A stretch of DNA of 5,847 bases from Hadesarchaea archaeon (lineage in GTDB: Archaea > Hadarchaeota > Hadarchaeia > Hadarchaeales > Hadarchaeaceae), in NCBI GenBank assembly GCA_030601665.1, contig JAUWBP010000060.1, positions 1 through 5,847 of the forward strand, read 5' to 3'. Below, one piece after another: positions 1-5,847 of this stretch (the first letter of the stretch is position 1; every line of letters starts with the position of its first letter). The notes under the pieces were generated by a model. The model saw only the letters and a program-made list of their open reading frames with translations. It was not told the origin of the DNA and ran no database searches. The translations under genes and the position numbers were made by a program.

Positions 1-3
1 AAA

Positions 4-858
4 ATGTGGGCGTCCCCAGCGGCTCGAAAGCTCAGGCGGAACAAGCTCGCTTGGATAGGGCTTGCAATAATTTCCGCAATCGTGTTTTTTGCGATATTCG
101 CGGATTTCATCGCCCCCTATGACCCCATTGAGCAAATGTACAATGAACGTGGGGAGTTGGTAAAGCTAGCTTCGCCATCTAGGCAGTTCTTGCTGGGGAC
201 CGACGATTTTGGAAGGGATATATTCAGCAGGATCATCCACGCAATTGGATTAGATTTAAAATTAGGGCTGGCATTGGTCGGATTGTGGACGGCAATAGGG
301 GTACCATTGGGTTTAATCGCAGGGTATTATGGAGGGAAAATAGACTCCGCAATAATGAGGATGGTGGATGGGCTATACGCTTTTCCCTACTTGGTGTTTG
401 CCATTGCGATGGCAGGGTTCCTCGGCTTCAGCCTAAGCACGATAGTTATAGCACTGGGGATTATCGGCTGGCCTCTTTTTGCGAGAGTTGTTCGCGGAAA
501 AGCATTGGCTGTTAAATCTGAGGTTTATGTCGAAGCATCGAGGGCTTTCGGGGAAAAGGATAGAAACATAATGTTCCGGTATGTTCTTCCAAATTGTCTC
601 GCCCCGCTAATCGTAATCACGACGTTATCGCTGGCCACCTCGCTCATTATCATCGCCGCTCTAACCTATTTGATCCCGGTAGGTGTGGCTCTCCATGAAC
701 CAGAGTTGGGTTCTATGTTGGCCGCTTCCTATGGGTACATGCGGGTGCAGTGGTGGTGGCCCACTTCCGTGGGGTTAACAATAGTGATAATCGTTTTGGG
801 ATTCAACTTTCTAGGAGATGGGCTGAGGGATGCCTTGGATCCAAGATTGAGGTATTAG
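4..858 (+). CDS. dppC: DppC/OppC-family ABC transporter permease (5' end uncertain)
   Basis: Inner of the two membrane permeases of an oligopeptide-class ABC importer; it would pair with a DppB-type permease to form the channel. The frame gives 284 residues from the ATG at 4. A first membrane helix (about 16-38) is followed by the family N-terminal hallmark LGTDDFGRDIFSR at 64-76, then further hydrophobic helices at about 84-108, 120-142, 144-163, 198-222 and 250-272. The cytoplasmic EAA loop, which docks on the ATPases, is visible at 177-197 (EAS..AFG......PN). The C-terminal LGDGLRDALDPRLR is typical of the family. The region normally reading SFLGLG is divergent here (TYLIPVG), and a WWW cluster follows. 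Only three bases lie upstream of the ATG, so neither a ribosome binding site nor an earlier start can be judged; many relatives have 10-20 more residues. It lies 14 bases before dppD, in one operon. Family assignment is firm; substrate is unknown. Confidence 0.93.
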   Translation: MWASPAARKLRRNKLAWIGLAIISAIVFFAIFADFIAPYDPIEQMYNERGELVKLASPSRQFLLGTDDFGRDIFSRIIHAIGLDLKLGLALVGLWTAIGVPLGLIAGYYGGKIDSAIMRMVDGLYAFPYLVFAIAMAGFLGFSLSTIVIALGIIGWPLFARVVRGKALAVKSEVYVEASRAFGEKDRNIMFRYVLPNCLAPLIVITTLSLATSLIIIAALTYLIPVGVALHEPELGSMLAASYGYMRVQWWWPTSVGLTIVIIVLGFNFLGDGLRDALDPRLRY

Positions 859-861
859 GGC

Positions 862-866
862 AGGAG
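862..866 (+). promoter_or_regulatory. ribosome binding site of dppD
   Basis: AGGAG ends six bases before the ATG at 873, in the short gap after the dppC stop. It decides the dppD start: the frame is open further upstream, back to an ATG at 750 inside dppC, but that ATG lies deep in the dppC coding region and would add 41 residues not typical of the family. Confidence 0.8.
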
Positions 867-872
867 AGAAAA

Positions 873-1853
873 ATGGCGAAACCGCTATTAGAGGTAAGAG
901 GTCTAAAAACATATTTTTTTACGGACGAAGGCACGGTGAAGGCAGTCGATGGGATAGATTTCGACATACAAGAAGGGGAAATCTTCGGGCTTGTGGGCGA
1001 GTCCGGCTGCGGCAAAAGCGTTACGGCCTTTTCCCTGTTGAGGGTAGTCCCAAGTCCGCCCGGAAGGATTGTTGACGGAAAGGTGATGTTCGAAGGCAGG
1101 GACCTGATGAAAATCAGCGAGAAGGAGATGAGGCGCGTTAGAGGCGCAAAAATCTCGATGATATTTCAAGACCCGCACTCTTCCTTAAACCCCGTCTTCA
1201 CGATAGGCGACCAAATCGCGGAGGCAATCCAACTTCATCAAAAGATAGATGTAAAAGAATTGCCTTCCAAAGCTGCGGAAGCTTTAGATCTCGTTCGCAT
1301 TCCCGACCCCGAAGATAGAATGTATCAATACCCGCACCAGTTCAGCGGAGGGATGAAGCAGCGCGCCATGATAGCTATGATGCTCGCTTGTAATCCAGCG
1401 CTCTTGATAGCCGACGAGCCAACCACGGCGGTGGACGTGACGATTCAGGTTCAGATTTTGGAGTTATTGAGGGAATTGAGACGAAAGCAGGGCGCATCCA
1501 TCATGCTCATCACCCATAACCTGGGGGTGATAGCTGAGATATGTGATAGAGTCGCGGTGATGTATGCTGGAAACATCGTAGAACAGGCGGACGTGGTGAG
1601 TTTATTCGAGAAACCAAAGCACCCATATACCAGCGCGTTATTTGGCACCTTTCCGGGTGCGGAGAAAAAGAGGGGTGAACTTACGGTCATACCTGGCTTC
1701 GTGCCGAGCCTCGTTGCCCCTCCCTCCGGTTGTAAGTTTCACCCCCGCTGCCCCCATGCCAAGCCGATATGTACGAGGGAAATGCCGCCCATGGTTGAAG
1801 TGGATGAGAGCCATACCGTGCGGTGCCATCTCTACAAGGAGGGCAAAAGATGA
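873..1853 (+). CDS. dppD: Oligopeptide-class ABC transporter ATPase, DppD type
   Basis: First of two ATPases that would power the importer from the cytoplasmic face, as a heterodimer with the next gene product. The 326 residues match the family length. Visible motifs in order: Walker A GESGCGKS (42-49), Q-loop glutamine 99 in FQDPHSSLNP, ABC signature FSGGMKQR (157-164), Walker B LLIADEP (177-183) and H-loop histidine 215. All catalytic positions are present, so it should be active. The C-terminal oligopeptide-transporter extension carries four cysteines, C287, C293, C300 and C318, in GC.FHPRCP....C and a final CHL; in some family members such a set holds an iron-sulfur cluster. The ATG at 873 was chosen because of the AGGAG six bases upstream and because MAKPLLEVRGLK aligns with usual N-termini. 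It follows dppC by 14 bases and overlaps dppF by four bases, indicating co-transcription and coupled translation. Confidence 0.95.
   Translation: MAKPLLEVRGLKTYFFTDEGTVKAVDGIDFDIQEGEIFGLVGESGCGKSVTAFSLLRVVPSPPGRIVDGKVMFEGRDLMKISEKEMRRVRGAKISMIFQDPHSSLNPVFTIGDQIAEAIQLHQKIDVKELPSKAAEALDLVRIPDPEDRMYQYPHQFSGGMKQRAMIAMMLACNPALLIADEPTTAVDVTIQVQILELLRELRRKQGASIMLITHNLGVIAEICDRVAVMYAGNIVEQADVVSLFEKPKHPYTSALFGTFPGAEKKRGELTVIPGFVPSLVAPPSGCKFHPRCPHAKPICTREMPPMVEVDESHTVRCHLYKEGKR
1838..1843 (+). promoter_or_regulatory. ribosome binding site of dppF
   Basis: GGAGGG lies inside the last codons of dppD, six bases before the ATG at 1850. It fixes the dppF start at the ATGA overlap rather than at the in-frame ATG at 1823, which has no comparable site. 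Confidence 0.82.
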
Positions 1854-2836
1854 GGTCGAAAACGGTCACAAAAATGGTCGAGGTCAGGGGCTTGAAAAAG
1901 CACTTCATAGCTGAGAGGGGGCTCTTCTTCGGGAGCAAAAAGTGGATCCTTGCCGTTGACGGCGTGGATTTTCACATAGAAAAGGGCGAGATCTTTGGTC
2001 TTGTGGGAGAAAGCGGGTGCGGAAAGAGCACGGTGGGTAAGCTGATATTAGGTCTATTGAAGCCAACGACGGGCAGGATATACTCCGATGGCCAAGACAT
2101 AGCCGATATGGATGGAGGCGAGTTACGGAAGTTGAGAAGAAAGATGAGCATCGTGTATCAACACCCCTACTCCTCCTTCAACCCTAGGATGCTCGTCCGG
2201 GACATCGTGGGCAGACCCCTAGTGACATTTGGAATCGCCAAAGGAAGAGAGAAGAATGAGCTGGTTACAAAAGCGCTGAAGGAAGTCGGGCTCAACCCGG
2301 AGCATATGTTTCGTTACCCCCACGAGTTTAGCGGCGGCCAGCAGCAGAGGATAGCGGTCGCCCGGGTATTGGCTTTAAACCCAGATTTCGTGGTATTGGA
2401 TGAGCCGACCTCTGCCCTCGATATGTCGGTTCAAGCGCACATACTGAATTTGCTGAATCATTTGCAGCAGAAGTACAATTTCTCATACCTCTTCATTTCT
2501 CACGACCTTAACGTGATAGAGCACATGAGCGATAGGATCGGGGTCATGTATGTGGGCAAGTTGCTGGAGGTGGCTACCAAAGAAGAGCTCTATAAAAACC
2601 CGCTGCACCCCTACACAAGATTTCTGCTCGATGCGGTACTGGTCCCAAATCCCAGGCGCCGACGCAAGCACGAGATATTGAAGGGGGAGGTGCCCAGCCC
2701 AATCAACCCTCCACCGGGCTGTAGGTTCCATCCGAGGTGCCCTTATGCTACGGACATCTGCAGGAAGGAATTCCCTGAACTCCTGGATATAGGAGGGAAA
2801 CATCAGGTGGCTTGTCATTTAGTGAGTAGGAAATGA
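1850..2836 (+). CDS. dppF: Oligopeptide-class ABC transporter ATPase, DppF type
   Basis: Second ATPase of the importer, expected to pair with DppD under the permease dimer. The 328 residues match the family. Motifs: Walker A GESGCGKS (53-60), Q-loop glutamine 104, signature FSGGQQQR (160-167), Walker B FVVLDEP (180-186) and H-loop histidine 218. The insertion near the N-terminus (about 20-32, around GLFFGSKKW) is usual for DppF/OppF and separates it from DppD. The Q-loop continues as QHPYSSFNP where QDP or QNP is usual, a mild oddity. The C-terminal extension has cysteines C291, C297, C304 and C322 with the same spacing as in DppD (x5, x6, x17). The start is the ATG of an ATGA overlap with the dppD stop, backed by GGAGGG. 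It is the last gene of the operon; a spacer with its own promoter signal follows. Confidence 0.95.
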   Translation: MRSKTVTKMVEVRGLKKHFIAERGLFFGSKKWILAVDGVDFHIEKGEIFGLVGESGCGKSTVGKLILGLLKPTTGRIYSDGQDIADMDGGELRKLRRKMSIVYQHPYSSFNPRMLVRDIVGRPLVTFGIAKGREKNELVTKALKEVGLNPEHMFRYPHEFSGGQQQRIAVARVLALNPDFVVLDEPTSALDMSVQAHILNLLNHLQQKYNFSYLFISHDLNVIEHMSDRIGVMYVGKLLEVATKEELYKNPLHPYTRFLLDAVLVPNPRRRRKHEILKGEVPSPINPPPGCRFHPRCPYATDICRKEFPELLDIGGKHQVACHLVSRK

Positions 2837-2870
2837 CAGTTTTTCCAGAATTGCCACGATATTTTGTTGC
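2837..2870 (+). terminator. possible archaeal T-tract terminator after dppF
   Basis: A run of five T (2840-2844) begins three bases after the dppF stop, and a second T-rich patch, ATATTTTGTT, lies at 2859-2868. No stable stem-loop precedes them, so this would be a factor-light archaeal T-tract type at best. The call rests mainly on position at the operon end and is weak. Confidence 0.3.
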
Positions 2871-2948
2871 CGCACACCTCTCCTCGATCCCAGAAAATTC
2901 CCCAACGCCCTAGCGTACTAAACCTATCTCATTTGCCATAATTTGAGG

Positions 2949-2966
2949 CGATTTTATGATAAATCG
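2949..2966. promoter_or_regulatory. inverted repeat upstream of the TATA-like box, candidate operator
   Basis: CGATTT and AAATCG form perfect six-base arms around a six-base spacer. The repeat ends five bases before the TATA-like box of the next gene, where a dimeric archaeal regulator could either help or block TBP/TFB. Arms this short in AT-rich DNA can occur by chance, so the call is tentative. Confidence 0.35.
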
Positions 2967-2971
2967 ACAAC

Positions 2972-2980
2972 CTTATAAAG
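2972..2980 (+). promoter_or_regulatory. TATA-like box of the secreted multi-domain gene
   Basis: CTTATAAAG resembles the archaeal TATA consensus. With the usual spacing of about 25 bases, transcription would begin near 3000-3004 and leave a leader of roughly 38 bases carrying the ribosome binding site. The purine-rich BRE element expected just upstream is poor. The signal suggests that the gene at 3040 has its own promoter rather than depending on read-through from dppF. Confidence 0.6.
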
Positions 2981-3027
2981 ATTAATACCCCAATTCTCAT
3001 CGAGGTTGAAAGACCTTTAAAAAAAAA

Positions 3028-3033
3028 AGGAGG
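3028..3033 (+). promoter_or_regulatory. ribosome binding site deciding a GTG start
   Basis: AGGAGG, a perfect Shine-Dalgarno core, sits six bases before GTG at 3040 and directly after a ten-base A-run (3019-3028, sharing its last A). An in-frame TAA at 3037-3039 abuts the GTG, so no earlier start is possible in this frame. Confidence 0.9.
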
Positions 3034-3039
3034 CAATAA

Positions 3040-5847
3040 GTGAGGACCGAGAAATTCAATAGTGCTTTACTGTCGACCCTAATAGTAGTCTCGCTGATGG
3101 CACCAGCCGTATCAATACTATTGGTTCTTACTGCTGGCCAAGTTTCCGCACAGTATGACCCTGAGAACATTGTCAGCACCAGTGAAAACGCTCACAGTTA
3201 CACCCCAGACCAAACTGGCGATCCGTCTTGGCTCTTGTATGAAGAAGGCGCCCGCCCGCCCATAATGGTTGCTAAGGATATTGAAGGGGGGGGTAAGGTG
3301 GTGGCTGCTTCCATAGCTAATGCGCTCCGCAACGGCTATTGGAACGGAGGAATAGATGGGATCGCTAACCCCGATAACCATCTCGACGAACTGCTCCACG
3401 CAGCATTTCAATGGATGGTTTCTGGCGCGACGAAGGTGCTCTGGTACGAGGGATATGCCGTTTACGCCAACACCGAAAGATGCTCGGACATGATTGCTGC
3501 GCTCACGGCTAAGGGATATTCAATCAGCGCCACCGAGAATGAGTTCGAGAACATAGTCAATCTCGCGTCATATGACATCTTAGTCCTACCCAGCCTCCAG
3601 CTGGGCGATGCGGGCACGGGCGGCAACCCGGATCTATTGCCAGGTTCAGAGGTTGATGTTATCAAAAGCTTCGTCGATGGCGGCAAGGGACTGCTCGTTG
3701 CAGAGGGGAGCGATTATTTCGTTATGCAATTCTACAAGGTGCAAAACAAGATCTTGAAGGCGTTTGATTTCGGCATGTACTTCCAGAGCGACCAAGTGAT
3801 AGACGATGTCAACAATTATGGGCCCCAAGCCGCCTGGAACTGGATGCTCACCGTTGATGTCGATATTACTCACCCAATCGGAAGTGCTTACCAAACGGCG
3901 ACAGGTAAGACTATAATCGGCATACCCAGTGTTTGCTCCCTAGCTCCGTTGCCAACCTACGCGGTCACCGTGACCATCTCGCCAGGTTACATGGAGGGCC
4001 TGCCCGGGGGGACGCTCAATTACTACACCGTGAAAGTCACGAACATGGGCTCGCTCGAGGACAGTTACACTTTGGACAACACGGATAACTCCGACTGGGG
4101 ATTGACGCTCTCGCAGAGCTCGCTCCTGAACGTCCCTGGCTTTTTCAACTTCAGAGAAGTTACGCTCAAAGTCGACATACCCGGGATCGCGGTGCCCGGT
4201 ACGGTGGACAACATAACCGTCACAGCGACTGGAAGTGGGACACCCAACAGCTACGATACCCTAGCGATCGCCGGTAGGCAGATAAGGCCGACGATGGATG
4301 ATGCCCAAGTGGTCAAGGGGGAACCAGACAGAACTGCCGGAGCCACGTCATTTATGTACGTCGGAAGCTCCACGACAGGTAGGTATAAGGACGAGAATGC
4401 ATTCCTGAAGTTCGACCTCCAGGGAATTGCATCCAGTGGTGACATTACGAGCAATAACGCAAGGCTTTTCCTCTATGGATTCATTGTAAGTGGAACTCCC
4501 GGCAAGAACGTAGAACTCTACAGCGTCGAAAACGATACCTGGGTCGAGGAAAATATAAATTGGAACGATGCGCCGAATTTGGAAAACAGTCTTGGTCTGA
4601 CGGCGGTGACCGAAGGGGCCTACTGGTACTCTTGGGATGTCACGAGTTTTGTGGAGCAGGAGTTTGGAAGCGACCAGATCGCAAGCTTCGGCATCACGCC
4701 TGAGACGGAGGGTAATGAGTACCCTGACAACTTCTCCTATGGATTCGACACGAAGGAATTCAGCGCTTGGGCACACCCACGCATCGCCATCGGGAGCAAC
4801 GTTTGGGTGACCATTGATCCCGAATACCGGGAAGGCCTGCCAGGTGGGACGCTCAAGTACACCGTAAATGTATGGAACATGGGCTCGCAAACGGACACCT
4901 ACGACTTGGAGAACACGGATAACTCCGGCTGGGGATTGACGCTCTCACCCACCTCGCTTTCGCTTTCAGCGGGTGAAAAAGGAACAGCCACCCTAAGCGT
5001 CACCATACCCGAGAACGCGAGGATATGCGTCGATAATGACAACATTACCGTCACCGCGACCTTGCAGGGGGATAACACGGTAAAGGATGACGCCTGGACC
5101 ATAGCGCATCCCGCTAAGAGAGTAAAGCCAGCGATGCCAGATACCACTACTAAGGGCGGAATGAATCTAGGTCTGCCCCCCACCATTTGGGGCATCGATG
5201 ACGCGATTTACGCCGGACATTATGCGGGCGGACCCGAGCGGGGATGGCTGAGGTTCGACCTTGAGGCGATCCCGTACCTCGAGAACATCGAAAGGGCTAG
5301 GCTCAACCTTACCACTAGCTCAGCGTTTGGGCTGGATACCGGGACGAGGAATGTGTTAAACGATGGCGTGATAGTTCAAGTCTACAGCGTGGCCAACGAC
5401 ACTTGGATAGAGGATGAAAACTGGACCAGCACGCCCCCGATTGATAACTACCTCGATACCCGCGCAGTGACTAAGGCGGATACAAGGTACTCTTGGGACG
5501 TCACGGACTTCGTGAAGCAGGAGTTCCAATCCGACAAGGAGGCGAGCTTCGCTTTGGTCCACTTGGGGGAGAACATAGACACCGTCAATAAAGCCGCTGA
5601 ATTCATCTCAAGGGATGAGTGGGATGCTGAGAATAAATGGCCATATCTGGAAATCCTATGCACAGCGCAGCTGCCGACGCGAGAGGTGCGCACATCCATC
5701 TCGCCGATATTCCAAGGTGGTGTCGGGCTCGGGACGACGCTCACCTACACCGTTACCGTCACCAATACTGGCACCGACCCGGACAGCTATGTCCTAGACA
5801 ATAGCGATACCGAGGGCTGGGATCTGTCCATCTCGCCCTCGACGCTC
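3040..5847 (+). CDS. Secreted modular surface protein: GATase1-like region plus NEW3/DNRLRE repeats (3' partial)
   Basis: The frame is open for 936 codons from GTG 3040 to the window edge without a stop. Residues 1-37 look like a signal peptide (basic RTEK start, hydrophobic 9-32, likely cleavage after V-S-A). Residues 73-127 resemble the C-terminal half of a GATase1-like fold (PIMVAKD...GGGKVVA...LLHAAFQWMV). Residues 132-300 look like a complete GATase1-like/DUF4350 domain (KVLWYEGYAVY, LASYDILVLPS, FVDGGKGLLVAEGS) lacking the nucleophile-elbow cysteine, so enzyme activity is unlikely. Then come NEW3/CARDB-type Ig-like modules at about 306-410, 588-692 and 881 onward. Between them are DNRLRE-type modules at about 412-587 and 694-876, each with FL/WL-x-FDL, YSV.NDTW.E and YSWDVT.FV.QEF. 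Seven N-glycosylation sequons (N391, N498, N564, N668, N756, N786, N794) suit an archaeal surface protein. The C-terminal anchor is outside the window. It is probably a binding, adhesive or S-layer-associated protein; the ligand is unknown. Coding and export are firm, module names moderately so. Confidence 0.88.
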   Translation, partial: MRTEKFNSALLSTLIVVSLMAPAVSILLVLTAGQVSAQYDPENIVSTSENAHSYTPDQTGDPSWLLYEEGARPPIMVAKDIEGGGKVVAASIANALRNGYWNGGIDGIANPDNHLDELLHAAFQWMVSGATKVLWYEGYAVYANTERCSDMIAALTAKGYSISATENEFENIVNLASYDILVLPSLQLGDAGTGGNPDLLPGSEVDVIKSFVDGGKGLLVAEGSDYFVMQFYKVQNKILKAFDFGMYFQSDQVIDDVNNYGPQAAWNWMLTVDVDITHPIGSAYQTATGKTIIGIPSVCSLAPLPTYAVTVTISPGYMEGLPGGTLNYYTVKVTNMGSLEDSYTLDNTDNSDWGLTLSQSSLLNVPGFFNFREVTLKVDIPGIAVPGTVDNITVTATGSGTPNSYDTLAIAGRQIRPTMDDAQVVKGEPDRTAGATSFMYVGSSTTGRYKDENAFLKFDLQGIASSGDITSNNARLFLYGFIVSGTPGKNVELYSVENDTWVEENINWNDAPNLENSLGLTAVTEGAYWYSWDVTSFVEQEFGSDQIASFGITPETEGNEYPDNFSYGFDTKEFSAWAHPRIAIGSNVWVTIDPEYREGLPGGTLKYTVNVWNMGSQTDTYDLENTDNSGWGLTLSPTSLSLSAGEKGTATLSVTIPENARICVDNDNITVTATLQGDNTVKDDAWTIAHPAKRVKPAMPDTTTKGGMNLGLPPTIWGIDDAIYAGHYAGGPERGWLRFDLEAIPYLENIERARLNLTTSSAFGLDTGTRNVLNDGVIVQVYSVANDTWIEDENWTSTPPIDNYLDTRAVTKADTRYSWDVTDFVKQEFQSDKEASFALVHLGENIDTVNKAAEFISRDEWDAENKWPYLEILCTAQLPTREVRTSISPIFQGGVGLGTTLTYTVTVTNTGTDPDSYVLDNSDTEGWDLSISPSTL
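3286..3293 (+). repeat. eight-G homopolymer inside the coding frame
   Basis: GGGGGGGG encodes part of Gly83-Gly84-Gly85 in the GATase1-like half domain. The frame is intact on both sides: the signal peptide lies upstream and the conserved domain downstream. A change of one G would break the gene after about 83 residues. Confidence 0.9.
3997..4112 (+). repeat. NEW3 module DNA repeat, copy 1
   Basis: Encodes the core of the first NEW3-type module, from the GLPGGTL turn to DNTDNSDWGLTLS. It matches copy 2 at 4834-4946 with one three-base difference in length (an extra Tyr codon here). The last 35 bases (4078-4112) match 34 of 35 in copy 2. A diverged third protein-level copy (LDNSDTEGWDLSIS, 919-932) lies at the window end. 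Confidence 0.85.
4834..4946 (+). repeat. NEW3 module DNA repeat, copy 2
   Basis: Second copy of the repeated NEW3 core, 837 bases after copy 1. The most similar block is 4912-4946 (one mismatch in 35, changing Asp to Gly before the Trp); the flanking DNRLRE modules are much more diverged. Confidence 0.85.

Noticed and set aside
750..872. Earlier ATG giving dppD 41 extra residues
   Set aside because: It overlaps more than 100 bases of dppC, lacks a good ribosome binding site, and the extra residues do not look like an ATPase N-terminus; ATG 873 has AGGAG at ideal distance.
1823..1849. Earlier ATG giving dppF nine extra residues
   Set aside because: The strong GGAGGG at 1838-1843 serves the ATG at 1850, and the extra residues would be read within dppD's C-terminal coding sequence.
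2837..2948. Small gene or structured RNA in the spacer
   Set aside because: No start with a ribosome binding site, no strong stem-loop and no tRNA-like or repeat structure; the stretch is C-rich and unremarkable.
3286..3293. Possible frameshift error at the G8 tract
   Set aside because: Signal peptide before and conserved domain after are in the same frame with eight G, so the frame as given is consistent.
4348..4890. A 180-codon open frame on the minus strand
   Set aside because: It lies wholly inside the secreted-protein gene, whose + frame shows repeated conserved modules; the antisense product resembles no known family and has no ribosome binding site I can see.
3997..4946. CRISPR-like or mobile-element repeats
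   Set aside because: The two similar blocks are in-frame protein modules over 800 bases apart, without terminal inverted repeats, spacers or a transposase.

Overview
The window reads as a piece of an uncultured, probably thermophilic archaeon. Three points support this. First, a TATA-like box sits upstream of the last gene at the archaeal promoter distance. Second, the genes use strong AGGAGG-type ribosome binding sites and are rich in AGG/AGA arginine and ATA isoleucine codons. Third, a very large secreted multi-domain protein lies next to an oligopeptide-class ABC importer, a layout familiar from archaeal genomes. No single residue or RNA gene fixes the lineage, so I do not name a phylum.

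Positions 1-2836 hold the 3' part of a dpp/opp-type importer operon on the + strand: a DppC/OppC-family permease, then the two ATPases DppD and DppF. The genes are tightly packed, with 14 bases between dppC and dppD and a 4-base ATGA overlap between dppD and dppF. The usual partners, a DppB-type permease and a DppA-type substrate-binding lipoprotein, are not in the window and would be expected upstream. Substrate cannot be read from the sequence; archaeal members of this class import oligosaccharides as well as peptides.

Positions 2837-3039 are a noncoding spacer. It has a T-tract just after dppF (possible termination), an 18-base inverted repeat, a TATA-like box, a 10-base A-run and a strong ribosome binding site that fixes a GTG start at 3040.

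From 3040 to the window end one frame stays open for 936 codons and runs off the edge. It encodes an exported, probably surface-located protein: a signal peptide, a GATase1-like (DUF4350/ThuA-like) region that seems to be one and a half domains, and then alternating NEW3/CARDB-type immunoglobulin-like modules and DNRLRE-type beta-sandwich modules (NEW3, DNRLRE, NEW3, DNRLRE, NEW3 cut by the edge). Part of the NEW3 module is repeated almost exactly at DNA level. A plausible but unproven reading is that this protein binds or presents a polymer at the cell surface while the importer takes up its breakdown products.
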